Below the pieces are notes generated by a model. The model did not search any database and was not told where the DNA came from. It saw only the letters and a list, made by a program, of their open reading frames with translations. Of a stretch of DNA of 18,046 nucleotides, positions 1 to 7,114 are shown piece after piece. Origin of the DNA: Candidatus Woesearchaeota archaeon (lineage in GTDB: Archaea; Nanobdellota; Nanobdellia; SCGC-AAA011-G17; GW2011-AR20); contig JAGVZJ010000011.1 in assembly GCA_018302725.1 (NCBI GenBank), positions 1 to 18,046 on the forward strand, in the 5' to 3' direction. Numbering within the stretch: the first letter of the stretch is position 1; every line of letters begins with the position of its first letter. The position numbers were made by a program, and so were the translations under genes.

Positions 1-442
1 CGCTAGCTCCGCCTTTTTCTGGAGGTAATTGAACATTAACAGCTAATTGATGCGCTATTTGACTCTTACTCGACCCAAATTCTCCAAAGCACTCACTTAT
101 GCTTCCAGATTCAAATCCCCCTCCAATCAAAGCATCAAAGGCATTACATCCTGTCTTTATTCTCATTATCTGTTCTCTTCTCTTTAGGATATCATCTCCA
201 CTTTCAAATCCTAACCCCATCATATCTCTCGCTGCTTTAATGATTTTTCTCGCTGCATTTTCTGTAAACCCTGCAACGTCAACTAACTCTCCAGGACTTG
301 AAACAGATATCGATAATAAAGTGTCATATCCGCCATTTGTTAATTTTTCTAATGCTGCAGGGCCCACTCCAGGTAAATCCCCAACACCTTTTTCTCTTAT
401 TTTCTTAGTCTCTTTTTTTTCTTCCATGACAACTTCATTCAT
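1..442 (-). CDS. radA: DNA repair and recombination protein RadA, N-terminal part (cut by window edge)
   Basis: RadA is the archaeal RecA/Rad51-family recombinase, which forms filaments on single-stranded DNA and catalyses strand exchange. The 147 residues present contain an N-terminal helix-hairpin-helix DNA-binding domain (GVGDLPGVGPAALEKL at about 19-34, then a second hairpin near GFTENAARKI), the linker with an FxxA-like polymerisation motif read here as FESG (79-82), and the start of the ATPase core (TGCNAFDALIGGGF, then Walker A at 120-127). Walker A reads GEFGSSKS, with Ser instead of the usual Gly before the Lys. I chose the ATG at 442 because an AGGTG-like ribosome-binding site lies just upstream; an in-frame ATG at 427 is possible. 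The start overlaps the end of the 88-aa gene by 8 nt, so the two are probably co-transcribed. The C-terminal half lies outside the window. Confidence 0.95.
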   Translation of the reverse strand, partial: MNEVVMEEKKETKKIREKGVGDLPGVGPAALEKLTNGGYDTLLSISVSSPGELVDVAGFTENAARKIIKAARDMMGLGFESGDDILKRREQIMRIKTGCNAFDALIGGGFESGSISECFGEFGSSKSQIAHQLAVNVQLPPEKGGAS

Positions 443-701
443 TCTTAACACCTTCCCTCTCTTCTTGATTTAGTAAAACTTCTTCTTGTGCTTTCTGCAA
501 AACCAATAATGCTTTAGAAATATCTCCCTTCCTCAGGTTTACTGTTTCATCTCTCCAGATATCTTTTTCTCTGTCTCTCCAGCTTCTTCTCAGACTCACT
601 GTTTTAAAACCAACTATATTCCCATCAACCTCTCTTTCATTGAGCCATACTGCTGCCTCAATACTTCCAGATTTAAATTTTTTTATAGGTCTATTACCCA
701 T
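435..701 (-). CDS. Conserved small protein upstream of radA, function unknown
   Basis: An 88-residue soluble, charged protein with no signal peptide or membrane segment. It has an N-terminal KKFKSGSIEAAVW stretch, an FKTVSLRRSW strand-like segment, a WRDETVNLR segment, and a C-terminal helix (GDISKALLVLQKAQEEVLL). From memory this resembles a family of short archaeal and bacterial proteins with pattern KxFxxGxIxAxxWxN...TxxLxRxxKD...W...DLxKxxxVLxKA, usually annotated hypothetical; I cannot confirm a domain. A strong GGAGG ribosome-binding site sits about 8 nt before the ATG. Its stop overlaps the radA start, so an accessory role in recombination or ssDNA binding is possible, but that rests on context only. 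Confidence 0.8.
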   Translation of the reverse strand: MGNRPIKKFKSGSIEAAVWLNEREVDGNIVGFKTVSLRRSWRDREKDIWRDETVNLRKGDISKALLVLQKAQEEVLLNQEEREGVKNE

Positions 702-798
702 TTTACATTCCTCCTTTTCGTTTCCGATCTTGTTTCAATACTAAAACTAGTTTCCTTTCGGATTTTTTTCAGTTGTAACACAAAGAATAGCAAAATCA

Positions 799-806
799 TT
801 TATAAA
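799..806 (+). promoter_or_regulatory. TATA-like box for the 852-1814 gene
   Basis: TTTATAAA lies 46-53 nt before the ATG at 852 and would place transcription start near 828-832, giving a leader of about 20 nt with no clear ribosome-binding site. I saw no comparably good TATA box for the divergent gene starting at 701. Confidence 0.5.
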
Positions 807-851
807 CCTTATGCGAGAGGCTGTCTAAATGATTGATAAATTCTAAATTGT

Positions 852-1814
852 ATGAAGAAAGTAGCTTTGGCAACAATCATAGCCCTTAGTTTAGCAGCTA
901 ATTCAGAAGCAGGGGTAGGAGATAGGATAAGAGAAGGAACAAATAAAGCAAGAAGTAATATTTCTGGGCAGGTTAATAGACAAAGAGAAAGAGCAGAATC
1001 ATTCAGAGATGCAACAAAATCAAGAGTACAGGATTCAGCTGACAGAGCAAGAAGCTCCATGAGTGATACCAAAGAAAGAGCTGAGACTTACTTCCACAAT
1101 CAGATTGAAGAGGGTGTAAGAAGAGAAAGTAGAAGATTTGGTGAAAATCCTTCCGAGTACAGTTTAGACCTCGGCAAGAAGATTAATAGAGGTGTATTTA
1201 AATTTGAAAATGCTGCAAGTGAAGGAATAGCCCAGGGATTTGTTGATATAGAATACCAAAGAGATAGAAGGCTTGGTGACTTGTTGGAAGATAGATTTGG
1301 AATACCCGAAGATCGTACAAAAAGAGGAGTAAAACTTGGTGTTCTTTACTTAATGGGGTATAATCCAGCCTATTTTATTAGTGAATTGCCGATAGTTAAT
1401 GATTCAGATGGAAGTCTAGTAACAATAGAACGTGCAAAAGAAACCCCATCTTTAAGATCAAAAGCAATGAGATTAGAAACAGCTATTCATGAGTTAGCCG
1501 GGAAGTATCAACACGGAGATATGAGTGGAGCGAACCGTAGCCTTGCGAGATTAGCAGATGAACTAAGGGCACTACAATATCCAGAAAACACCGGCATGTA
1601 TGATAAAGTGCCAGAAGCATTACAAAAGCCATTAGAAGGGGTCATAGATTTGTATCATAGTGTAAGAGACTACATTGTAGACAATTTAGGAAATGAAGAG
1701 AGGGTCAGAGAGATGTATAACTCCTCTCGCAGATTTGCTGCTTATGCAGCAAATAGATTAGTTAAAAAACTAATCAACCTGAGAATGCTTATCAGCCTAC
1801 TAATAGGGGCATAG
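852..1814 (+). CDS. Exported Arg-rich helical protein, function unknown
   Basis: A 320-residue protein starting with a clear Sec signal peptide (MKKVALATIIALSLAANSEA, cleavage probably after residue 20). Residues about 21-80 are strongly charged and predicted helical, with an approximately 11-residue rhythm (ARSNIS, RERAESFRD, SRVQDSADRARSSM, TKERAETYF) like LEA-type or apolipoprotein-like amphipathic helices. The middle (about 100-190) is mixed and the rest is helical with few aromatics. The C-terminus ends in a hydrophobic stretch (LRMLISLLIGA) that could touch or enter the membrane. I do not recognise the family. It is rich in Arg, whereas the pilin-like genes are rich in Lys. It converges on the YdjM-like gene with no bases between the stop codons. 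Confidence 0.75.
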   Translation: MKKVALATIIALSLAANSEAGVGDRIREGTNKARSNISGQVNRQRERAESFRDATKSRVQDSADRARSSMSDTKERAETYFHNQIEEGVRRESRRFGENPSEYSLDLGKKINRGVFKFENAASEGIAQGFVDIEYQRDRRLGDLLEDRFGIPEDRTKRGVKLGVLYLMGYNPAYFISELPIVNDSDGSLVTIERAKETPSLRSKAMRLETAIHELAGKYQHGDMSGANRSLARLADELRALQYPENTGMYDKVPEALQKPLEGVIDLYHSVRDYIVDNLGNEERVREMYNSSRRFAAYAANRLVKKLINLRMLISLLIGA

Positions 1815-2270
1815 TTATAAAATGTATAACAAGTAAGCATTAGTTAGAATTAAAACAAATAAAATAATTTTCTCAAAAAAGCTTCCTGTTTTTATAAACC
1901 CTTTAATCTTAAACATATTGAAAGGATAAGTAAAGTCTATCCCCTGTTTTGTTAAACCATCCCCAATCAAATGAGATAAAAAACCGATAAAAAATGGAAT
2001 ATAGTAATTTCCAAAGAAAATCCAGATTAAAAAGCTAAACCCTGCAGCAGCGAATAAGCTATGAAACAAACCTCTATGCCCAAATATAAAATTGATAGGA
2101 TAGCTTAAAATTTTTAATTTTCTTCCGATCTTGGATTTAGGATGATCTATATCCGGAAAGATCCCAATAATTAAAACAATTAAAATAAAAATTATAGGAT
2201 TTAATTTAAAAAAATTGTAGGTTAATAGCCCAATTAGTAAAGAAAAAAATAAATGTGTAATAGCTAACAT
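1815..2270 (-). CDS. YdjM-like (DUF457) membrane-bound metal-dependent hydrolase
   Basis: A 151-residue integral membrane protein with about four hydrophobic segments. It carries the His/Asp motifs typical of the YdjM/DUF457 family: TH at 5-6, PDIDHP at 39-44, GHRGLFHS at 64-71 and SHLIGDGLTKQGI at 99-111. In this family these residues form a presumed metal site at the membrane; the physiological substrate is unknown, although the E. coli member is LexA-regulated. It follows the HD-GYP-like gene by 31 nt and has its own TATA-like box, so it may be transcribed leaderless rather than only by read-through. Its stop codon abuts the stop of the gene on the other strand. Confidence 0.85.
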   Translation of the reverse strand: MLAITHLFFSLLIGLLTYNFFKLNPIIFILIVLIIGIFPDIDHPKSKIGRKLKILSYPINFIFGHRGLFHSLFAAAGFSFLIWIFFGNYYIPFFIGFLSHLIGDGLTKQGIDFTYPFNMFKIKGFIKTGSFFEKIILFVLILTNAYLLYIL

Positions 2271-2290
2271 TCCTAAGAATAGAATCAGCT

Positions 2291-2298
2291 TATATAAA
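2291..2298 (-). promoter_or_regulatory. TATA-like box for the YdjM-like gene
   Basis: On the minus strand the sequence reads AATTTATATAAGC, with the core 21-28 nt before the ATG at 2270. This spacing predicts a leaderless or nearly leaderless transcript. Confidence 0.6.
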
Positions 2299-2301
2299 TT
2301 A

Positions 2302-3510
2302 TTATTGGGAAACCTGTTTAAAATATTTTTCTCCAGCTACTTTCATTAAAGCGTTTGTCAAATCCTCTCTGCTATGTAACCCTCTTCCAGTATAAATTGT
2401 TTTACATGCATTAAGAACATGAAGTCTTGTCCTTCCTTCAGAAACAGCTTCTAAAAATGCTCTTGCTAAGAAAATCGGTTCATTATATATGGTTGGAACT
2501 TCCTCAACTCTAGCAGGAGAGAATTCTCTTCGCTGCAACTCTTTTTTAAACTCATCTAGTTTAACCTCTACCCTTCTGTCTGGATTGAAGTAGTCTCTTG
2601 TTCTCATGCCATTCCCCACATACACGGCTGTTGTTACTGTCCTTCCATCTTCTTCTTTCTCCACAATTCTCCCATCCCTTCTAGTCTCTCTATGCTTGAT
2701 TGCCTCAATCACATCAACAGTTAAACTGTCTACCGGCTCCCCTTCAGGTCTTAAAATTCTGTCCACAAGAACTAAATCCCTGTAAGGGTATAGTTTTCTG
2801 TACGCAACAGAACCATTTGTGCATCTTACATCTAGCACATCTTCTCCAATATTATTGAGTAATCCCCCCATTACAGCTGGATATGGATCTAAGCCAGCAA
2901 CTACACAAACCGCTCCAGCTAAACTTGCAACATCCAACCCTCTTTTTCTTGAATCGGGGAAGTAAGTAAAATACACACTTAAAACAGGATCATCATTTAA
3001 TGGGACTAAAAAGTTATCATAAACCTGTTGTCTGACCTCATCTGAAAAAAGATATGCTCTCAATTGTTTGTGTCTAATAGTCTCTTTTTGAAGATCATCT
3101 TCAAAACTGGCAAATTCAGCTGCAAATACTTTTACCCTTTCATCTATAGACTTCATTAAAGCAAGCTGCCCATCTCTTACTTTTCGTACAAGAGGTGACA
3201 TTATCTCAGCAGATCTAATATCTTCCTGAAAATATGTCATAATATCCTTTTCATGTTGATTAGAATCAAACACAAGTGTCCTTATTGGGCTAGTTCTTGA
3301 TTTGCCATTTTCCCGGGTAACATTGGGGTATTTTCTTGCATTTCTAAGAATTTCTACATGGTGCTCAGTCAGAACAAGACCAACTTCAGCAGCCAAAGAA
3401 TGCCCATCCTTTTGGTCATACCTAAAAGTCTCTCCCACTACCATTCCAGGCTCTAATAAGTGGAGTTGAACTTCTCTTGTAGGAAGAAAATCTTCAGGTT
3501 TCATAGGCAT
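2302..3510 (-). CDS. Degenerate HD-GYP-like protein
   Basis: A 402-residue soluble protein. Residues 17-55 (LLEPGMVVGETFRYDQ, then VGLVLTEHHVEIL) resemble the short domain often found before HD-GYP domains. Residues about 188-365 follow the HD-GYP pattern: GLDVASLAGAV where a His begins the motif in active enzymes, LLNNIGED (217-224) where LLHDIGK is expected, IKHRETRRDG (271-280) where HHE-x-DG is expected, and a later IFLARAFLEAV helix. HD-GYP enzymes hydrolyse cyclic di-GMP with a metal centre. Here the leading His and the HD pair are replaced, so catalysis is unlikely; it may be a scaffold or ligand sensor. ATGs at 3510 and 3504 are both possible; the TATA spacing slightly favours 3504. 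The match is by eye and distant. Arg content is higher than in the neighbouring pilin-like proteins. Confidence 0.5.
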   Translation of the reverse strand: MPMKPEDFLPTREVQLHLLEPGMVVGETFRYDQKDGHSLAAEVGLVLTEHHVEILRNARKYPNVTRENGKSRTSPIRTLVFDSNQHEKDIMTYFQEDIRSAEIMSPLVRKVRDGQLALMKSIDERVKVFAAEFASFEDDLQKETIRHKQLRAYLFSDEVRQQVYDNFLVPLNDDPVLSVYFTYFPDSRKRGLDVASLAGAVCVVAGLDPYPAVMGGLLNNIGEDVLDVRCTNGSVAYRKLYPYRDLVLVDRILRPEGEPVDSLTVDVIEAIKHRETRRDGRIVEKEEDGRTVTTAVYVGNGMRTRDYFNPDRRVEVKLDEFKKELQRREFSPARVEEVPTIYNEPIFLARAFLEAVSEGRTRLHVLNACKTIYTGRGLHSREDLTNALMKVAGEKYFKQVSQ

Positions 3511-3524
3511 AAAAACAGCATAAA

Positions 3525-3532
3525 AATTATAA
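3525..3532 (-). promoter_or_regulatory. TATA-like box for the HD-GYP-like gene
   Basis: The minus strand reads GCTTTATAAT in the 34-nt gap between RPA and the HD-GYP-like gene, about 15-28 nt before the two candidate ATGs (3510 and 3504). It suggests transcription independent of RPA. Confidence 0.5.
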
Positions 3533-3544
3533 AGCCTACTAAAA

Positions 3545-4513
3545 TTAAGAGCCTTTTTCGGTTTGTTTCATCAATTCTTCTATTTTGGCATCAATATCAA
3601 ATTCTTGGATGTTATTTGCAACAAATTCTATCCTGTCAAACATCTGGTTTTTGTTAGCTTTCCCATCTATAGAAATAAGGTTTCCGATAATGTTCTGCTT
3701 GTATTCCTCAAAATTCCCATTTTCAGGATCAGGTATTAGTTTCTTAACATTGTCTCTGAAAGCTACAACTCTCACATTTCCGCTTCCATCATCCAAGTAA
3801 AAGTTCAATATCGCATTTTTTTGAGATTCTACTTCCCCATGCTGCTCACATCTACTATCAACAACTTTCCTGTTGCAATCTGGGCAGGCATCATAAAATC
3901 TTGGTTCAAATAATTGGACTATATATCCGTTTAAACTTGCGAAATCCCCCTCCTTAAGTTCAGATATCTTCTTAGGTTCATTTTTCCTTATGACAGAGCT
4001 AAATTTAACCTCCCCAATTTCCTCATCTACATTTAGCTCCAACCCCCCTTTGTTTCCTACATGCAGCTCCTTGAAATTATTATTTTCCTTTACATAAGCA
4101 TTCTTTACCCTGATAACACTTCCTTCCTCAGCCTTCTCCATCATCTTAAGCTGATTAGTGTCCCAAACAACTACTCTGACAGTCCCAGTCTCATCTCCTA
4201 TCAGCATGCTTCCAACTCTTCCAACAGTCTCATTTCTGGTGAACTCTCTAATCCCATAAATGTTTAGAATCTTCCCGACAATATCAATAGAGCTAATTCC
4301 TGCAACTAGGTCCTTTATCTTGAATCTTTTCTTCTTTAGGTCATATAGTCTAACTCCAAGCTCATTAGCCACGATATGCGCAGCCCCAGACTCACTTATC
4401 AGATCACCCAGCTGGAATATCTTATCATTAACCTTTGTCCTTATCTCTTCATCACTTAATCCTTTAACCTCTTTTATCTTATTTACAATGTCTTGGTAGT
4501 TTAGGTTTATCAT
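3545..4513 (-). CDS. Archaeal replication protein A (RPA), single-stranded DNA-binding protein
   Basis: A 322-residue ssDNA-binding protein that coats single strands in replication, repair and recombination. It has an N-terminal helical region (1-65), a first OB fold at about 70-160 (DIVGKILNIYGIREF, LIGDETGTVRVVVWD), and a second OB fold at about 185-300 (FASLNGYIVQLFEPRFY, LDDGSGNVRVVAFRD). The second fold contains a zinc-ribbon-like insert with C210, C213, C222 and H225, as in archaeal RPA41-type proteins. The ATG lies only 6 nt after the stop of a pilin-like gene, and no separate promoter fits in that gap, so RPA appears to be the last member of the 6540-3545 gene string. That is an unusual context for a replication gene. 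Confidence 0.93.
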   Translation of the reverse strand: MINLNYQDIVNKIKEVKGLSDEEIRTKVNDKIFQLGDLISESGAAHIVANELGVRLYDLKKKRFKIKDLVAGISSIDIVGKILNIYGIREFTRNETVGRVGSMLIGDETGTVRVVVWDTNQLKMMEKAEEGSVIRVKNAYVKENNNFKELHVGNKGGLELNVDEEIGEVKFSSVIRKNEPKKISELKEGDFASLNGYIVQLFEPRFYDACPDCNRKVVDSRCEQHGEVESQKNAILNFYLDDGSGNVRVVAFRDNVKKLIPDPENGNFEEYKQNIIGNLISIDGKANKNQMFDRIEFVANNIQEFDIDAKIEELMKQTEKGS

Positions 4514-4519
4514 TTTAAG

Positions 4520-5227
4520 CTAAAGAGTATTTTCGACGGCAAACTTGAAAGCCGGTTTTTTTATTTTAATTCCTTCTTCTAAAATCATCAGGCCATTTTT
4601 ATCATTTTCTATGGTAAAAAATGCATATTCCCCTTTTTGTTCAAATTCAACCGCAGTACAAGTGTTTAGGTTTTGCTTTTTTGCCTTGCATTCTTTTATC
4701 CTGTCTAATAACCCAGACAAAAAGTTAAAATCCAAAAAAGTATCCTGGTTAAATGAATTATCTCTCTCATACCTTATTTTGATATTCTCCATTCCTGTTT
4801 CATAATTCAGGGCTCCAAGGCTTCCATTTACAGAGCTACCAACAATATTGACAGCTGGGGCATTAAAATTTCTTTTAAACAATTCAAGATAGTTCGCTTC
4901 TAAGTCAGGGTTGCAATTCTCAAAGTCTAATACAGTAAAACCCTCTCGTTTATCGCATAAATTGTCTTTTGCATACCCCCCATTTTCACCAAACTCATTT
5001 GTTGTTCCAAAGGTATGATATTTCACTTCCTGATTTGATTTAATCACATCAAATTCTGCATTCCTCAGTGTACCATAAACTTCTTCATGCCCCTGCGTAA
5101 AAATCTCTTGAAATTTATTAAACTCATTATCGGGATTCAAAGAAAGAAAGAACAAGCCGCTTAAAACTCCAAGTAAACCGGCTGAATAGATCAATAACCA
5201 AAACCCAGATCCTTTTTTACCTAGCAT
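4520..5227 (-). CDS. Pilin-like membrane-anchored protein 1 (235 aa)
   Basis: A short basic N-terminus GKKG is followed directly by a hydrophobic helix (residues about 8-29), the plan of archaeal class III signal peptides cut by prepilin peptidase after the Gly. The exported C-terminal part is 200 residues, has a mixed alpha/beta look, and contains two cysteine pairs (NLCDKR / ENCNPD and IKECKAK / NTCTAV) likely to form disulfides. It is the largest of four overlapping genes (131, 161, 154 and 235 aa) and overlaps the preceding one by 7 nt. By analogy with minor pilin sets it could be a tip or assembly-priming subunit. No sequence family beyond the N-terminus is recognised. Confidence 0.7.
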   Translation of the reverse strand: MLGKKGSGFWLLIYSAGLLGVLSGLFFLSLNPDNEFNKFQEIFTQGHEEVYGTLRNAEFDVIKSNQEVKYHTFGTTNEFGENGGYAKDNLCDKREGFTVLDFENCNPDLEANYLELFKRNFNAPAVNIVGSSVNGSLGALNYETGMENIKIRYERDNSFNQDTFLDFNFLSGLLDRIKECKAKKQNLNTCTAVEFEQKGEYAFFTIENDKNGLMILEEGIKIKKPAFKFAVENTL

Positions 5228-5685
5228 ATTTCCTTTAACCTCACATTAATTGCTTTTCCATCTAAAGTAGGAATTACTGCTATTGCTGAATCAAATTCTG
5301 CCCTTTCTCCCTTAAAGTTAACTTCATTCAGGTTAGAAAAAGATTTTTTATCGCCCTCTAATTCAAAAGAGATATCCCAAAGACATTCATCTTGGTAGGC
5401 CAATTTAAAAATATTCTCAGTTCTTTCCTGCAGTAAGGTAAAATCATTATTACTAAAACTATAAGCTATCAGGTCCATCATAGAAAATTTTAGATTCTCT
5501 ATAATTACAGGAGTTCTTAAATAATTCATTAGATTTATATCTAAACTGCCATATCCCTCATTTTTTTCCGGTGAAAACGAAAAGTCTAGCCTAGGACCAA
5601 AAAGAATTAAGGCTAAAATCAGGGTAAGAACAAGAATTATTAGGCCATACACAAACATAGGATATTGACCAATCCCCTTTCTCAT
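5221..5685 (-). CDS. Pilin-like membrane-anchored protein 2 (154 aa)
   Basis: It begins MRKGIGQYP and then has one long hydrophobic segment (about residues 10-29), compatible with a class III signal in which cleavage would follow RKG. The remaining 120 residues are extracellular by this topology and hold two cysteines (DECLWD and the C-terminal EIC). The start codon shares an ATGA with the stop of the upstream gene, showing translational coupling. Probably a minor pilin or an assembly protein; function inferred only from the N-terminus and neighbours. Confidence 0.65.
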   Translation of the reverse strand: MRKGIGQYPMFVYGLIILVLTLILALILFGPRLDFSFSPEKNEGYGSLDINLMNYLRTPVIIENLKFSMMDLIAYSFSNNDFTLLQERTENIFKLAYQDECLWDISFELEGDKKSFSNLNEVNFKGERAEFDSAIAVIPTLDGKAINVRLKEIC

Positions 5686-6167
5686 TTTTTAAACCCCACA
5701 ATAATAATATCCAATACCCCAGAAATACTCTCTCCGTTTTCATTGACCAGTACATAAACTTTTTCATCTGAGCATTCAAATGAGCCTTTTGACAGACAAA
5801 AATTAACCCTATCAGACATGACTTCATTAATCTCAATATTTTTTTTATTCTCGCCATATTCCAAGTCAAGTAAAACTCCATAAGTATCTCCCTTTAAGCC
5901 CAGACATTTTTGTAACCTGTCAGGATTAAACTTATTAATGTCTACCAACCCGGGAATAACATTCCCATTTTCATAAGCTAAACAGTTCCTGCTGTATAAT
6001 AAGTTGTTTCTTATAATGGCGTGGGTGGCCTCCTCAGTATCTAACTTGGAATAGGTACTCGGAATAACCAAAAACAAAACTAAAATCAGAGAAAGAAAAA
6101 TTATAGGGACTACTAATATAAGCAGAGATTCTTCTGTTTTGAGATTAAACAGACCCAAATATATCAT
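5682..6167 (-). CDS. Pilin-like membrane-anchored protein 3 (161 aa)
   Basis: A single N-terminal hydrophobic helix follows the sequence FNLKTEESLL, which resembles a class III signal with the typical acidic residues but lacks the usual KG. The exported part has four cysteines (SRNCLAY, LQKCLG, NFCLSK, FECSDE) and ends with GVLDIIIVGFKK. The ATG at 6167 overlaps the upstream gene by 23 nt and has GGGG almost touching it; an in-frame TTG at 6158 would sit at a better distance from that ribosome-binding site, so the true start may be three codons later. It shares ATGA with the next gene. Confidence 0.65.
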   Translation of the reverse strand: MIYLGLFNLKTEESLLILVVPIIFLSLILVLFLVIPSTYSKLDTEEATHAIIRNNLLYSRNCLAYENGNVIPGLVDINKFNPDRLQKCLGLKGDTYGVLLDLEYGENKKNIEINEVMSDRVNFCLSKGSFECSDEKVYVLVNENGESISGVLDIIIVGFKK

Positions 6168-6540
6168 CCCCTTCTTTGGTTAGTTTAACCGTGGTATTTA
6201 CATAGATTCCAGCATCTTTATACCTCAAAAAACCATTTTTTATAAAATAAGTCTCAGCAGACTTTTCAGAGTTATCCTTTACAACAGAAATCCTATCTCC
6301 CTCCACGCTCAGGGAATAAGGTTTTGAATCAGTGACTTTAATTTCAATATCTCCTGGTGCAGCACTGACTAAACCATAAAATGATGCTAAAGTATCTGCT
6401 GTATACAAATTTGAAAATTCACTTCCAGTAACTCTTTCCTTTGTATAGATTACCAAAGAACCAAGAATGAGAACTGTCAATACTAAGTACACCAGCCACA
6501 TAAAAGAAACTCCAACGCTTTCCTCCCCTTTTTTGTCCAT
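6145..6540 (-). CDS. Pilin-like membrane-anchored protein 4 (131 aa), first gene of the string
   Basis: The N-terminus MDKKGEESVGVSF followed by a hydrophobic helix (about 13-31) is a good class III signal peptide, with likely cleavage after KKG. The roughly 100-residue exported domain has no cysteine and alternates short strands, as in small pilin heads. A TATA-like box 21-31 nt upstream marks this as the start of the transcript running through three more pilin-like genes and RPA. Confidence 0.7.
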   Translation of the reverse strand: MDKKGEESVGVSFMWLVYLVLTVLILGSLVIYTKERVTGSEFSNLYTADTLASFYGLVSAAPGDIEIKVTDSKPYSLSVEGDRISVVKDNSEKSAETYFIKNGFLRYKDAGIYVNTTVKLTKEGDDIFGSV

Positions 6541-6560
6541 TAAAAGAATAAGTTATCCCA

Positions 6561-6571
6561 AGTTTATATTA
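6561..6571 (-). promoter_or_regulatory. TATA-like box for the 6540-3545 gene string
   Basis: Minus-strand AATAATATAAACT lies 21-31 nt before the ATG at 6540. It shares a divergent intergenic region of 82 nt with the plus-strand gene at 6623. Confidence 0.6.
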
Positions 6572-6588
6572 TTTTGCCTAATAGGTGG

Positions 6589-6598
6589 TTTTATAATC
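6589..6598 (+). promoter_or_regulatory. TATA-like box for the 6623-7114 gene
   Basis: TTTTATAATC lies 25-34 nt before the ATG at 6623, the spacing expected for a leaderless archaeal transcript. This supports 6623 as the start rather than an upstream codon within the 6467-6622 open frame. Confidence 0.6.
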
Positions 6599-6622
6599 TT
6601 TTTGATAGAAAAATTGATTAAA

Positions 6623-7114
6623 ATGGGGATAATGGCAAGGTATGTTCATGTTGGAACTCCTGAACTAGAAACTCCTGGAAGGTTATATCTGCATACCTCC
6701 GGATTAAATGTATTTACTGGTAGAGATTCTTCTCCAATAAAAAATGCTGCTCTTTATGCTAGAGAAGCCCTTGCCCAAGATGCAGAAGGGCTAAAAGAGT
6801 TTATGTTTTTTATAGGCATACTCTGGGGGGAAAGAAGCAGAAGAATCATGGATTTAATGAGATATAATGGATTTGACTTAGAAGAACAAAAACCATGGCA
6901 GGAAATCAACCCAGATGTAAACATCTCCATTATAACCGATGGTGTTTGGACTCCCGGCAATTTATTGTGTGAAGAAGGATTGATAGTATTAGGAAGGGAA
7001 GGAGAGCATAGAAGAAGGACAGCCAGTTTAGAAGAGTTTATAAGAACGCCCCCAAATCTAGGTCCTCTTGAACCAAAAAATCAGGAGTATATGGGATTAA
7101 GACTCCAAGCTTAG
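6623..7114 (+). CDS. Orphan soluble protein, function unknown
   Basis: A 163-residue protein with no signal peptide or membrane segment. It has a run PGRLYLHTSGLNVFTG near the N-terminus, a helical centre (NAALYAREALAQDAEGLKEF, then GERSRRIMDLMRYNGF) and an Arg/Glu-rich segment (GREGEHRRRTASLEEF). I recognise no family or catalytic motif. The reading frame is open back to 6467, but that extension is antisense to a pilin-like gene and lies upstream of the TATA-like box, so I start at ATG 6623 (6632 is an alternative). It is the only plus-strand gene inside the pilin-like cluster, and its 3' end overlaps the opposing gene by 4 nt. Confidence 0.6.
   Translation: MGIMARYVHVGTPELETPGRLYLHTSGLNVFTGRDSSPIKNAALYAREALAQDAEGLKEFMFFIGILWGERSRRIMDLMRYNGFDLEEQKPWQEINPDVNISIITDGVWTPGNLLCEEGLIVLGREGEHRRRTASLEEFIRTPPNLGPLEPKNQEYMGLRLQA

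Noticed and set aside
99..473. Open frame on the plus strand with hydrophobic residues
   Set aside because: It lies antisense to radA, which matches a known family over its whole visible length.
732..755. CRISPR-repeat-like GTTTCAATACTAAAACTAGTTTCC
   Set aside because: It occurs once, with no second copy or spacer pattern in the window, and lies between two genes as ordinary leader sequence.
6467..6622. N-terminal extension of the orphan plus-strand gene with a membrane helix
   Set aside because: It is antisense to the start of a pilin-like gene and upstream of the TATA-like box; the hydrophobic stretch comes from AT-rich intergenic DNA.
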